This document shows positions 19,493 to 29,028 of a stretch of 64,000 nt of DNA, piece by piece. The DNA is from Pseudazoarcus sp963975885 (lineage in GTDB: Bacteria > Pseudomonadota > Gammaproteobacteria > Burkholderiales > Rhodocyclaceae): positions 1 to 64,000 of the forward strand of contig CAXBIS010000016.1 in NCBI GenBank assembly GCA_963975885.1. The letters are read 5' to 3'. The position numbers were made by a program, and so were the translations under genes. Under the pieces are notes generated by a model. It was not told the origin of the DNA and did no database searches. It saw only the letters and a program-made list of their open reading frames with translations. The first letter of the stretch is position 1. Each line of letters opens with the position of its first letter.

Positions 19493-20749
19493 ATGAACGC
19501 ATCCCCGAACATTCCCGCAGCGGCCGCCCGGCGGTCGACGCGTCAGGTGCGCGTCGGCGCGGTAAGGATCGGCGCGGACGCACCCATCGTCGTGCAGTCG
19601 ATGACCAACACCGATACCGCTGACGTGCTCGGCACCGCAATGCAGGTCGCCGAGCTGGCGCGCGCCGGCTCGGAACTGGTGCGCATCACGGTCAACAACG
19701 AAGAAGCCGCGAAGGCCGTACCGCACATCCGCGACCGCCTGCTTGCGCTGAACATGGACGTGCCGCTGGTCGGCGACTTCCACTACAACGGTCATACGCT
19801 GCTCACCAAGTATCCGGCCTGCGCCGAGGCGCTCGCCAAGCTGCGCATCAACCCCGGCAACGTCGGCGCCGGCACCAAGCGCGACCCGCAGTTCGCTGCC
19901 ATCGTCGAGATTGCCTGCAAGTACGACAAGCCGGTGCGCATCGGCGTGAACTGGGGCAGTCTCGACCCGTCGGTGCTGGCGCGCATCATGGACGCCAACG
20001 CCAAACTGACCGAGCCGCGCGACGCCGGTGCGGTGATGCGCGAGGCGCTGATCGTCTCCGCGCTCGAGTCCGCCGCGAAGGCCGAGGAGTACGGCCTGGC
20101 GGGCGACCGCATCATCCTGTCGGCCAAGGTTTCCAGCGTGCAGGACCTGGTCGCCGTGTATCGCGATCTGGCGCGCCGCTGCGACTACCCGCTGCATCTG
20201 GGGCTGACCGAAGCCGGCATGGGCTCCAAGGGCATCGTCGCCTCGACCGCCGCGCTGGCCGTGCTGCTGCAGGAAGGCATCGGCGACACCATCCGCGTGT
20301 CGCTCACGCCCGAGCCGGGCGGCAAGCGCACCGAGGAGGTCGTCGTCGCGCAGGAGATCCTGCAGACCATGGGTCTGCGTGCGTTTACGCCCATGGTTAC
20401 GGCCTGCCCGGGCTGTGGGCGCACCACCAGCACCTTCTTCCAGGAGCTGGCCTCAAGCATCCAGACCTATGTGCGCGAGCAGATGCCCGTGTGGCGTGAA
20501 GAACGTGACGGCGTCGAGAACCTCACGCTTGCCGTGATGGGCTGCGTCGTCAATGGGCCGGGCGAGAGCAAGCACGCAGACATCGGAATCTCGCTGCCCG
20601 GCACCGGCGAGAGCCCGGCCGCGCCCGTGTATGTGGACGGCGAGAAGACCGTGACGCTGCGCGGCGACAACATCGCGGCCGAGTTCCGCGCCATCGTCGA
20701 CGACTATGTCGAGCGCAAGTATCCGAAGAAGGCGGCCAGCGCCGTCTGA
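19493..20749 (+). CDS. ispG: 4-hydroxy-3-methylbut-2-en-1-yl diphosphate synthase
   Basis: 418 residues. [4Fe-4S] enzyme of the MEP isoprenoid pathway converting MEcPP to HMBPP. TIM-barrel part includes VQSMTNTDT and LVGDFHYNGH; cluster-binding cysteines lie in TACPGCGR and AVMGCVVNGPGE near the C-terminus. Length matches the betaproteobacterial form, which is longer than the E. coli protein. Two bases after rodZ, 17 bases before hisS. Confidence 0.97.
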   Translation: MNASPNIPAAAARRSTRQVRVGAVRIGADAPIVVQSMTNTDTADVLGTAMQVAELARAGSELVRITVNNEEAAKAVPHIRDRLLALNMDVPLVGDFHYNGHTLLTKYPACAEALAKLRINPGNVGAGTKRDPQFAAIVEIACKYDKPVRIGVNWGSLDPSVLARIMDANAKLTEPRDAGAVMREALIVSALESAAKAEEYGLAGDRIILSAKVSSVQDLVAVYRDLARRCDYPLHLGLTEAGMGSKGIVASTAALAVLLQEGIGDTIRVSLTPEPGGKRTEEVVVAQEILQTMGLRAFTPMVTACPGCGRTTSTFFQELASSIQTYVREQMPVWREERDGVENLTLAVMGCVVNGPGESKHADIGISLPGTGESPAAPVYVDGEKTVTLRGDNIAAEFRAIVDDYVERKYPKKAASAV

Positions 20750-20766
20750 CAAGAAAAAGAGAAGCG

Positions 20767-22068
20767 ATGAACCGAACCCTGCAGTCCGTGCGCGGGATGA
20801 ACGATATCCTGCCCGATGAAGCTGAAGTCTGGGAGCACTTCGAAGACCTCGTGCGCGATTGGCTGCGCAGCTATGGCTACCGTCCGGTGCGCATGCCCCT
20901 GGTTGAACACACGCCGCTGTTCAAGCGCGCCATCGGCGAGGTGACCGATATCGTCGAGAAGGAGATGTATTCCTTCGAGGACGCGCTCAACGGCGAACAC
21001 CTGACGCTGCGTCCGGAAGGGACGGCTTCGTGTGTGCGTGCCGCGATCCAGCACGGTCTGCTGCACGGCGGCGGCCAGCGTCTGTATTATCACGGTCCGA
21101 TGTTCCGCCACGAACGTCCGCAAAAGGGGCGCTACCGCCAGTTCCACCAGATCGGTGTCGAGGCGCTGAACTTTTCCGGGCCGGACATCGATGCCGAACT
21201 CATCCTGATGTGCGCGCGGCTGTGGGACGATCTGGGCATCGAGGACGTCGAGCTGCAACTCAACTCGCTCGGCTCTGCAGAGGAGCGTGCCGAACACCGT
21301 GCCGCGCTGATTGCGTATCTGGAGCAGCATCAGGATGTGCTCGACGATGACGCGAAACGCCGGCTGCATACGAACCCGCTGCGCATTCTCGATACCAAGA
21401 ATCCGGCGCTGCAGGAACTGGTCGAGGCGGCGCCGAAGCTGTTCGATCATCTCGGTCAGGAATCGCTCGAACATTTCGATGGCGTGCAGCGCGTGCTGCG
21501 CGGCGCAGGCATCCCCTACCGCATCAACCATCGTCTGGTGCGCGGGCTCGACTACTACAATCGCACGGTCTTCGAATGGGTGACGACGCGGCTGGGCGCG
21601 CAGGGTACGATCTGCGCGGGCGGGCGCTACGACACCTTGGTCGAGTTGCTCGGCGGCAAGAGTGCGCCGGCGGCCGGTTTCGCGATCGGCATCGAGCGCG
21701 TGCTCGCGCTGTGGAAGGAGTCCGGAGGGGCGGAGGACGCGGCGCAGCAGCCCGACGTCTATATCGTCGCCGCCGGTGATGCGGCGCAGCAGTTGGCCTT
21801 TCGTGCGGCCGAGGCACTACGCGGTTTCGGCTTCGCGGTGCTCATGCACTGCGGAGGCGGCAGTTTCAAGTCGCAGATGAAGAAGGCCGATGCCAGCGGT
21901 GCGCCGCTGGCAGTGATCATCGGCGAGGACGAGGCCGCGGCCGGCGAGGTGGCCCTCAAGCCGCTGCGCGGCCCCGGCGCACAGGAACGCATCGCCGTCG
22001 ACGCACTCGCCGACGCGGTGGCCGAACATCTATTCAGAGAAGACGAGGACGACGATGGCGCTGTATGA
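20767..22068 (+). CDS. hisS: histidyl-tRNA synthetase
   Basis: 433 residues. Class II synthetase charging tRNA-His. Motif 1 region, motif 2 MFRHERPQKGRYRQFHQ, the histidine A/B loops LVRGLDYYNRTVFEW and motif 3 GFAIGIERVLAL are all present, followed by an anticodon-binding domain. Overlaps yfgM by 14 bases. A histidine-synthetase paralogue without charging function (hisZ) lies at 29029. Confidence 0.98.
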   Translation: MNRTLQSVRGMNDILPDEAEVWEHFEDLVRDWLRSYGYRPVRMPLVEHTPLFKRAIGEVTDIVEKEMYSFEDALNGEHLTLRPEGTASCVRAAIQHGLLHGGGQRLYYHGPMFRHERPQKGRYRQFHQIGVEALNFSGPDIDAELILMCARLWDDLGIEDVELQLNSLGSAEERAEHRAALIAYLEQHQDVLDDDAKRRLHTNPLRILDTKNPALQELVEAAPKLFDHLGQESLEHFDGVQRVLRGAGIPYRINHRLVRGLDYYNRTVFEWVTTRLGAQGTICAGGRYDTLVELLGGKSAPAAGFAIGIERVLALWKESGGAEDAAQQPDVYIVAAGDAAQQLAFRAAEALRGFGFAVLMHCGGGSFKSQMKKADASGAPLAVIIGEDEAAAGEVALKPLRGPGAQERIAVDALADAVAEHLFREDEDDDGAV

Positions 22069-22702
22069 CCTCGAGGAACAGGAACAGCTCTCCCAGATCA
22101 AGGCCTGGTGGGACCAGTACGGCAAATACGTCACGACGCTGATCGTCGTCGCCGCGCTGGGCTCGGTCGGGTGGCAGGGCTGGAACTGGTATCAGAACAA
22201 GCAGGCAGGCGAGGCTTCGACGCTGTACTTCGCCGTCCAGCAGGCCGCGGCGGATGGCGACGCGACGCGCGCGCGCGAGGCCGCCGGCCAGATCATCGAG
22301 CGCTATTCGGGCACGGCCTACGCCGAGATGGGTGCGCTGTTGTCGGCGGCGGTGCAGGTCGCCGAGGGCGAGCCGCGCAATGCGCGCGCTCAGCTTGAAT
22401 GGGTTGTCGCGAATGCGGACAACCCGGCCGTGCGCGATCTGGCGCGCCTGCGCATTGCGGTCACGCTCTTCGACGAGGGCGACCATGACGGCGCGCTCGC
22501 GCGCCTGGCCGATGCGCCTCACGCTTCGCTTGCGGCGCGCTACGGCGATCTGCGCGGTGACGTGCTCGCCGCCGCCGGCCGACCCGACGAGGCACGCCGT
22601 GCCTACGAGGCGGCGCTCGCGGCGCTGGCCGAGGCGCCCGGGCAGTCCGGCGCACAATTGCGTGGTGTCGTCGAGACCAAGATCGAAGCGCTGGAGTCCT
22701 GA
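22055..22702 (+). CDS. yfgM: YfgM family tetratricopeptide membrane protein
   Basis: 215 residues. One N-terminal helix (about 24-42, VTTLIVVAALGSVGWQGW) and a periplasmic TPR-like domain. YfgM binds PpiD and the SecYEG translocon and takes part in periplasmic chaperoning in E. coli. The N-terminal LYDLEEQEQLSQIKAWWDQYG is typical. Lies between hisS (14-base overlap) and bamB (3-base gap), the conserved order. Confidence 0.9.
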   Translation: MALYDLEEQEQLSQIKAWWDQYGKYVTTLIVVAALGSVGWQGWNWYQNKQAGEASTLYFAVQQAAADGDATRAREAAGQIIERYSGTAYAEMGALLSAAVQVAEGEPRNARAQLEWVVANADNPAVRDLARLRIAVTLFDEGDHDGALARLADAPHASLAARYGDLRGDVLAAAGRPDEARRAYEAALAALAEAPGQSGAQLRGVVETKIEALES

Positions 22703-22705
22703 GTC

Positions 22706-23866
22706 ATGACCCTCGCCATCCTTTCCCGACTGACGCTCGTCGCTGCCAGCGTCGCGCTCGCAGGTTGTTCGCTTTTCGGCCCGAAACCGCCTGAGCCGGA
22801 CCCCGTGCCGACGTTCGAGCCCCGCGCCGAACTGCGCTCATTGTGGCAGGTCGGGGTGGGTTCGTCCGGCACGTATCGTTTCCAGCCGGCTGTCGTTTCC
22901 GGGGCCGTGTATGCAGCCGGCGGCGACGGTTCGGTGGTGCGTGTCGACGCTGCCAACGGTCGCACGCAATGGCGGCGCGACGTCGGTGACGCGCTCTCGG
23001 CCGGTGTCGGCAGCGACGGCCGTACGGTCGCTGTCGTCACTGTCGACGGCGAAGTCGTCGCGCTCGACGCGGCCAGCGGCGAAGAACGCTGGCGCGCTTC
23101 GGTGGGTGCCGAAGTGCTGGCCGCACCCGGGGTGTCCGAGCAGGTGGTGGTGGTGCGTACCTCGGGCAATCGGGTACTGGCCTTCGAGGCTGCTGACGGC
23201 GCGCGGCGCTGGACCTACGAGCGCGAGATGCCGGCGCTGACCCTGCGCAACGCGGTCGGCATGGCGGTCGACGAGCGTGCGGCCACCGTTGGCTACCCGG
23301 GTGGCAAGCTCGTCTCGATCAACCTCGAGAACGGCGGGCCGCTGTGGGAGATCACCGTGTCCACGCCGCGCGGCGTGACCGAGCTCGAGCGTGTGACCGA
23401 TGTCGCCGGCATCCCTGTGGTCAGCGGCGACGAGGTTTGCGCGGTCACCTATCAGGGGCGTGCGGGCTGCTTCGATATCACCAATGGACGCGTCATCTGG
23501 ACGGTGGAGTTTTCCAGCGCCAGCGGCCTGGATCGCGACGGGCCGCTGGTGTTCGTCAGTTCGGCCCGCGATGCCGTGCATGCGCTCGACGCGTCCGACG
23601 GGACCAATGTCTGGACCCAGGGTCCTCTCGCCTTGCGTCGATTGTCGCGTCCGCTGGCGGTTGGCGACGGTGTGGTGTTCGGCGATTTCGAGGGCTATGT
23701 GCATGCGCTCGACCGCACTAATGGCGGCATTATCGCGCGCAGCCGTGCAAGCGGCGGCGCGATTGAAGCGGCGCCGGTCGCCCTGGATGGCGCACGCTTT
23801 GTCGTGCAGACGACCGGCGGTGGCGTGGAAGCATTTGAGCTGGTCGGGGCGGGTCGCAGCGAGTGA
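22706..23866 (+). CDS. bamB: outer membrane assembly lipoprotein BamB
   Basis: 386 residues. Lipoprotein (lipobox LAGC, Cys near residue 21) with an eight-bladed PQQ-like beta-propeller; repeated AxDGxVxRVDAANGRTQW-type blades are visible. Component of the BAM machine that inserts beta-barrel proteins. Overlaps the der start by 4 bases. Confidence 0.95.
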   Translation: MTLAILSRLTLVAASVALAGCSLFGPKPPEPDPVPTFEPRAELRSLWQVGVGSSGTYRFQPAVVSGAVYAAGGDGSVVRVDAANGRTQWRRDVGDALSAGVGSDGRTVAVVTVDGEVVALDAASGEERWRASVGAEVLAAPGVSEQVVVVRTSGNRVLAFEAADGARRWTYEREMPALTLRNAVGMAVDERAATVGYPGGKLVSINLENGGPLWEITVSTPRGVTELERVTDVAGIPVVSGDEVCAVTYQGRAGCFDITNGRVIWTVEFSSASGLDRDGPLVFVSSARDAVHALDASDGTNVWTQGPLALRRLSRPLAVGDGVVFGDFEGYVHALDRTNGGIIARSRASGGAIEAAPVALDGARFVVQTTGGGVEAFELVGAGRSE

Positions 23867-25191
23867 AACCTACTATCGTTCTGGTTGGCCGGCCCAATGT
23901 CGGCAAGTCGACGCTGTTCAACCGCCTCACGCGCACGCGGGACGCGCTGGTTGCCGATCTACCGGGTCTTACGCGTGACCGGCATTACGGCATCGGCCGC
24001 GTCGGCGAGCGCGACTATCTGGTTGTCGACACCGCCGGCTTCGATCCGGTCGCCAAGGCCGGCATCATGCACGAGATGGCGCAGCAGGCCGAACGCGCGA
24101 TCGAGGAAGCCGATGTGCTGCTGTTCCTGGTCGATGGCCGCACCGGCCTGACCCCGCACGACGAGCAGATCGCCACGCGCCTGCGCCGCAGCGGACGCCC
24201 CCTGTACCTGGTGGTCAACAAGGCCGAGGGCCTGCGTCGCGAGGTCGTCGCCGCCGAATTCCACGCGCTCGGGCTGGGGGCGCCGCTGGCGGTGTCCGCC
24301 ACGCATGGCGACGGCGTGACGCAACTCGTGAACGAGGTGCTCGAGTCGTTCCCGCTCGACGACGAGCAAGCCGAGGAGGCAGCGCGCGGCCCGCGCATCG
24401 CCATCGTCGGTCGTCCAAACGTGGGCAAGTCGACGCTGATCAACGGCCTGGTCGGGGAGGAGCGCGTCATTGCCTTCGATCTGCCGGGCACTACGCGTGA
24501 CGCGATCGAGATTCCGTTCGAGCGCGCTGGTCGCCACTACACGCTGATCGACACGGCTGGTCTGCGCCGGCGCGGCAAGGTTTTCGAGGCGGTCGAGAAG
24601 TTCTCGGTGATCAAGACGCTGCAGGCGGTCGAGGAGGCCAACGTGTCCGTGCTGGTGCTCGACGCGGCGCAGGACATTGCCGACCAGGATGCGCATATCG
24701 CTGGCTTCATCCTCGACGCAGGACGTGCGCTGGTGGTTGTGGTCAACAAGTGGGATGCGGTCGACGACTACCGGCGCGAGCTGGTCAAGCGCGACATCGA
24801 ACGCAAGCTAGGCTTCCTGTCCTTCGCGCGCTTTCACTACGTCTCCGCGCTCAAGGGCAGCGGTTTGTCGGCGGTCATGAAATCGGTCGATGCGGCCTAC
24901 GCGGCAGCGACGGCCAATCTGTCGACGCCTCGTCTGACGCGCGTGCTCCAGGCGGCCGTCATCAAGCAGGCGCCGCCGCGTCACGGTGTATTCCGCCCCA
25001 AATTGCGTTATGCCCACCAGGGGGGCAGCAATCCGCCCATCGTGGTGATCCACGGCAGCGCACTCGAGCACATTCCGACCTCGTACACGCGTTATCTCGA
25101 GCGCACCTTCATCGAGGCGTTCCGACTCAAGGGCACGCCCTTGCGTATTCAGTTCCGGACCGCACACAATCCGTATGCGTCACGCGACTGA
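23863..25191 (+). CDS. der: ribosome biogenesis GTPase Der
   Basis: 442 residues. Tandem G domains: GRPNVGKST at about residue 8 and again at about 183, each with DTAG and NKxD-type motifs, then a KH-like C-terminal domain. Needed for 50S subunit maturation. Starts with GTG overlapping the bamB stop. Followed by an 88-base gap holding the hfq leader. Confidence 0.97.
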   Translation: MKPTIVLVGRPNVGKSTLFNRLTRTRDALVADLPGLTRDRHYGIGRVGERDYLVVDTAGFDPVAKAGIMHEMAQQAERAIEEADVLLFLVDGRTGLTPHDEQIATRLRRSGRPLYLVVNKAEGLRREVVAAEFHALGLGAPLAVSATHGDGVTQLVNEVLESFPLDDEQAEEAARGPRIAIVGRPNVGKSTLINGLVGEERVIAFDLPGTTRDAIEIPFERAGRHYTLIDTAGLRRRGKVFEAVEKFSVIKTLQAVEEANVSVLVLDAAQDIADQDAHIAGFILDAGRALVVVVNKWDAVDDYRRELVKRDIERKLGFLSFARFHYVSALKGSGLSAVMKSVDAAYAAATANLSTPRLTRVLQAAVIKQAPPRHGVFRPKLRYAHQGGSNPPIVVIHGSALEHIPTSYTRYLERTFIEAFRLKGTPLRIQFRTAHNPYASRD

Positions 25192-25232
25192 ACTCCGGCG
25201 ATCCGATGCGGTCTGGATGATGCGGCGCAACA

Positions 25233-25241
25233 TGCTATGCT
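25233..25241 (+). promoter_or_regulatory. possible extended -10 promoter of hfq
   Basis: TGC-TATGCT at 25233-25241 fits an extended -10 element. No convincing -35. The start would lie about 30 bases before the hfq AAGGAG. Weak evidence. Confidence 0.3.
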
Positions 25242-25279
25242 GCACAAACACATAACAAAACCAAGCTCAAGGAGCGAAA

Positions 25280-25522
25280 ATGAGTAACAAAGGGCAGCTT
25301 CTACAAGACCCGTTCCTGAACACCCTGCGGCGCGAACACATCCCGGTGTCGATCTATCTCGTCAACGGCATCAAGCTGCAGGGTCAGGTCGACTCTTTCG
25401 ATCAGTACGTCGTTCTGCTCAAGAACACCGTCACCCAGATGGTCTACAAGCACGCGATTTCCACGGTCGTCCCGGCCCGTCCGGTCAACATCCCGTCGCA
25501 GGACGGGGCCGCGGAGGCCTGA
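25280..25522 (+). CDS. hfq: RNA chaperone Hfq
   Basis: 80 residues. Hexameric Sm-like protein pairing small RNAs with mRNAs. Sm1 (IKLQGQVDSFDQYVVLLKN) and Sm2 (YKHAISTVVP) are intact; N-terminal QLLQDPFLNTLR is the RNA-binding proximal face. Good AAGGAG site before ATG. Short C-terminal tail, as in betaproteobacteria. Followed 10 bases later by hflX. Confidence 0.98.
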   Translation: MSNKGQLLQDPFLNTLRREHIPVSIYLVNGIKLQGQVDSFDQYVVLLKNTVTQMVYKHAISTVVPARPVNIPSQDGAAEA

Positions 25523-25532
25523 GCCGGACTCC

Positions 25533-26657
25533 ATGTTCGAACGCCCCCGCTCCGGTGAGCGTGCCGTACTCGTCCAGCTCGATCTGGACCAGGGCATGCT
25601 CGCCGACCGTATCGAAGAACTGAAGCTGCTCGTCGGCAGCGCCGGCGCGAGCGTCGAGGCCGTCGTCACGGGTCGGCGCTCGCGCCCGGACCCGGCGCTG
25701 TTCGCCGGTCGCGGCAAGGTGGACGAGATCGGCATGACGCTCAAGGTGCATGAGAGCGATCTGGTCGTGTTCAACCACGCGTTGTCGCCAGGTCAGCAGC
25801 GCAACCTCGAGCGCGAGCTGCAGTGTCGCGTGATCGATCGCACGGCGCTGATTCTCGACATCTTTGCGCAGCGCGCGCGCAGCCATGAGGGCAAGCTGCA
25901 GGTCGAACTCGCACAGCTCGACCACTTGTCCACGCGTCTTGTTCGGGGCTGGACCCACCTGGAGCGCCAGAAGGGCGGCATCGGCCTGCGCGGTCCGGGC
26001 GAAAAGCAGCTCGAGACCGACCGCCGGCTGCTCGGCGCGCGCGTCAAGGCACTCAAGACGCGTCTGGCCAAGATCGAGAAGCAGCGCCGCGTGCAGCGTC
26101 GCGGACGCGACCGGCGCGAGGTGCTTACGGTGTCGCTGGTGGGCTATACCAACGCCGGCAAGTCGACACTGTTCAACGCGCTGACCAAGGCCGGCAGCTA
26201 TGCCGCCGACCAGCTCTTCGCCACGCTCGACACGACCTCGCGACGCCTGTATGTCGGGCCGGTGGGCACGGTCGTACTCTCCGACACCGTGGGCTTCATC
26301 CGCGATCTGCCGCACGCGCTGGTGGCCGCCTTTCACGCCACGCTCGAGGAGACTGCCAATGCCGATCTGCTGCTGCATGTCGTTGATTCGGCCAGCGAGG
26401 AGCGAGAGGCGCAGATCGACGCCGTCAACGAGGTCCTGCGCGAAATCGGCGCAGGCGATGTTCCGCAGATCATGGTGTTCAACAAGATCGATCTGACCGG
26501 TGCTCCGGCGGCGGCCAATCGGGGCGAGTGTGGTAACATCAGCGGCGTTTTTCTGAGCGCTGCGAGCGGCGAGGGACTCCCCCTGCTGCGCGATGCGCTT
26601 GCCGAAACGGCGCAGCGGGTCTGTGTCCGGAACGAGGTTCCGGATGCCACTGTCTGA
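25533..26657 (+). CDS. hflX: ribosome-associated GTPase HflX
   Basis: 374 residues. Splits stalled or heat-damaged ribosomes. N-terminal HflX domain with GRGKVDEIG, coiled-coil linker containing GGIGLRGPGEKQLETDRR, then G domain with GYTNAGKST, DTVGFIRDLP and NKID. Hfq-HflX-HflK-HflC order as in E. coli. Confidence 0.96.
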   Translation: MFERPRSGERAVLVQLDLDQGMLADRIEELKLLVGSAGASVEAVVTGRRSRPDPALFAGRGKVDEIGMTLKVHESDLVVFNHALSPGQQRNLERELQCRVIDRTALILDIFAQRARSHEGKLQVELAQLDHLSTRLVRGWTHLERQKGGIGLRGPGEKQLETDRRLLGARVKALKTRLAKIEKQRRVQRRGRDRREVLTVSLVGYTNAGKSTLFNALTKAGSYAADQLFATLDTTSRRLYVGPVGTVVLSDTVGFIRDLPHALVAAFHATLEETANADLLLHVVDSASEEREAQIDAVNEVLREIGAGDVPQIMVFNKIDLTGAPAAANRGECGNISGVFLSAASGEGLPLLRDALAETAQRVCVRNEVPDATV

Positions 26658-26686
26658 ACGCTTTTAAACCTGCTTACGGGTCTCCC

Positions 26687-27955
26687 ATGTCACTGAATGA
26701 TCCTCGCTGGGGTAACAACCAGGGGAACGACGACGATCGGCGCGACGGCGACCGGGGTCGCGGCGACAACCAGGGTCCGCCGGATCTCGAAGACGTCTGG
26801 CGCGATTTCAATCAGAAACTCACCGGCATGCTCGGCGGCAAGGGCGGCGGTCGCCGTTCCGGCGGCGGCGGTGGCGGTGGACCGAAGATGCCCAATTTCG
26901 GCTTCCGTCAGATCGGCGGCGGCGTTGGCGCCTTGCTCGTGCTCTTGCTCGTGGTCTGGCTGGCGAGCGGCTTCTACACGGTCGACGCCAACCAGCGCGG
27001 CGTGGTGCTGCGCTTCGGCGAGCATGTCAAGACGTCCGAGCCGGGCCTGAACTGGCGCGTGCCGTACCCGATCGAGACGCACGAGATCGTCGACGTGACC
27101 GGTGTGCGCACGGTCGAGGTCGGCTATCGCGGCACGGACCGCAACAAGGTGCTGCGCGAGGCGCTGATGCTCACGCAGGACGCCAACATCGTGAACATCC
27201 AGTTCGCGGTGCAGTACATCCTCGGCTCGCCCGAGGACTACCTGTTCAACAACCGCTTTCCGGACGACTCGGTGATCCAGACGGCCGAGACCGCGATGCG
27301 CGAGATCGTCGGCAAGAGCACCATGGACTTCGTGCTCTACGAGGGGCGCGAGGACATTGCCGCCAATGCCCAGCAACTGATGCAGACCATCCTCGACCGT
27401 TACGAGGCGGGCATCCTGATCAGCCGTGTGACGATGCAGAACGCGCAGCCGCCCGAGCAGGTGCAGGCCGCCTTCGACGACGCAGTCAAGGCCGGTCAGG
27501 ACCGTGAGCGCCTGCGCAACGAGGGTGAGGCCTATCGCAACGAGGTCGTGCCGCGCGCACGCGGTGACGCTGCCCGCCTGATCGAGGAAGCCCAGGGTTA
27601 TCGTGAGCGCGTCATGGCCAACGCCGAAGGTGAGGCCTCGCGCTTCAGCCAGGTGCTCGAGCAGTACGCCCTGGCGCCGGAGGTCACGCGCGAGCGCATG
27701 TATCTGGATACCATCCAGCAGGTCATGTCGAACACCAGCAAGGTGATGATCGACGCCGACAATGGCGGCAACCTGTTGCTGCTGCCGCTCGACAAGCTGA
27801 TCGGCCAGGCGGGTAGCGGGGCCGGAACGGAATCGTCGCGCGCGCAATCGCAGACGTCCTCGTCGACGTCCACGCCGCTGCGCCAGAGCCAGCCGATTCC
27901 GTTCGACCCGCGTGATCGCGACATGATGCGCAACCGCGAGCTGGGAGCCCGTTGA
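26687..27955 (+). CDS. hflK: FtsH protease modulator HflK
   Basis: 422 residues. Band-7/SPFH membrane protein that with HflC forms a cage around FtsH. Gly/Asp/Arg-rich cytoplasmic N-terminus (NDDDRRDGDRGRGDNQG; then a Gly/Ser stretch near 60-67), one helix about 82-101, SPFH domain, coiled coil, and a Ser/Thr/Gln-rich tail. The stop codon shares one base with the hflC start. Confidence 0.96.
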   Translation: MSLNDPRWGNNQGNDDDRRDGDRGRGDNQGPPDLEDVWRDFNQKLTGMLGGKGGGRRSGGGGGGGPKMPNFGFRQIGGGVGALLVLLLVVWLASGFYTVDANQRGVVLRFGEHVKTSEPGLNWRVPYPIETHEIVDVTGVRTVEVGYRGTDRNKVLREALMLTQDANIVNIQFAVQYILGSPEDYLFNNRFPDDSVIQTAETAMREIVGKSTMDFVLYEGREDIAANAQQLMQTILDRYEAGILISRVTMQNAQPPEQVQAAFDDAVKAGQDRERLRNEGEAYRNEVVPRARGDAARLIEEAQGYRERVMANAEGEASRFSQVLEQYALAPEVTRERMYLDTIQQVMSNTSKVMIDADNGGNLLLLPLDKLIGQAGSGAGTESSRAQSQTSSSTSTPLRQSQPIPFDPRDRDMMRNRELGAR

Positions 27956-28836
27956 TGAGCAACCGTATCCAAGTATTCATTGGCGCCCTCGTCGTCGCAG
28001 GCATCCTCGCCTCGATGACGCTGTTCGTCGTCGACGAGCGTCAGTACGCCGTCGTGTTCCAGTTCGGCGAGGTCAAGGAGGTCATCGAGGAGCCGGGTCT
28101 GCAGATCAAGTACCCGCTGATCCAGAACGTGCGCTTTTTCGAAAAGCGCATCCTGACCATCGACACGCCCGAGCCCGAGCGTTTCATCACGGCCGAGAAG
28201 CAGAACGTACTGGTGGACCACTTCGTCAAGTGGCGCATCATCGATCCGCGCCTGTACTACGAGTCGGTTGCCGGTGACGAGACGCGTGCGCGCACGCGTC
28301 TGACGCAATCGGTCAACGCCGGTCTGCGTGAGGAATTCGGTCGTCGCACGGTGCCCGAGGTGGTTTCCGGCCAGCGCGACAACATCATGGAGAACATGCG
28401 TGTGCGTGCCGACACGGATGCGCGCCAGATCGGTGTGCAGATCCTGGACGTGCGTCTCAAGCGTGTCGACCTGCCCACCGAGGTGTCCGAATCGGTCTAT
28501 CGCCGCATGGAAGCCGAACGTCTGCGGGTGGCCAACGAGCTGCGCTCCGAGGGCGGTGCGATCGCCGAGCAGATTCGCGCCGACGCCGATCGTCAGCGCG
28601 AGGTCATCATCGCCCAGGCCTACCGCGAAGCCCAGACCATCATGGGTGACGGTGACGCGCGCGCCACCGAGACCTATGCGACGGCCTTCGGCAAGGACGC
28701 CGATTTCTATTCCTTCTACCGCAGTCTCGATGCGTACCGGAACAGCTTCTCGAACAAGAGCGACCTGCTCGTCGTCGATCCGAGTTCGGACTTCTTCCGG
28801 TTCATGAAGGACATGGGCGGGGCCCAGAAGAACTGA
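27955..28836 (+). CDS. hflC: FtsH protease modulator HflC
   Basis: 293 residues. Partner of HflK. N-terminal signal anchor (IQVFIGALVVAGILASMTLFVV), SPFH domain, then an Ala/Glu/Gln-rich coiled coil and the tail SDFFRFMKDMGG. ATG at 27955 overlaps the hflK TGA (TGATG), favoured over TTG at 27952. Confidence 0.96.
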   Translation: MSNRIQVFIGALVVAGILASMTLFVVDERQYAVVFQFGEVKEVIEEPGLQIKYPLIQNVRFFEKRILTIDTPEPERFITAEKQNVLVDHFVKWRIIDPRLYYESVAGDETRARTRLTQSVNAGLREEFGRRTVPEVVSGQRDNIMENMRVRADTDARQIGVQILDVRLKRVDLPTEVSESVYRRMEAERLRVANELRSEGGAIAEQIRADADRQREVIIAQAYREAQTIMGDGDARATETYATAFGKDADFYSFYRSLDAYRNSFSNKSDLLVVDPSSDFFRFMKDMGGAQKN

Positions 28837-28840
28837 TCTC

Positions 28841-29023
28841 ATGGGTACTTCCCTGGTGATGGCCTTCGCGCTGATGCTGATCTTCGAAGGCCTGTTACCT
28901 TTCGTCGCGCCGGCTCGCTGGCGCGAAGCCTTTTTGCGATTGGCCCGTCTCGCCGACGGGCAAATCCGCTTCGTCGGTCTGGGTTCCATGCTGATCGGCG
29001 TGCTCATCCTGCTTCTGGTCTGA
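28841..29023 (+). CDS. DUF2065 family small membrane protein
   Basis: 60 residues with two hydrophobic helices separated by the basic segment PARWREAFLRLARL. Member of the DUF2065 family, regularly encoded just after hflC; function unknown, perhaps tied to HflKC-FtsH. Four bases after hflC and five bases before hisZ. Confidence 0.85.
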   Translation: MGTSLVMAFALMLIFEGLLPFVAPARWREAFLRLARLADGQIRFVGLGSMLIGVLILLLV

Positions 29024-29028
29024 AACGA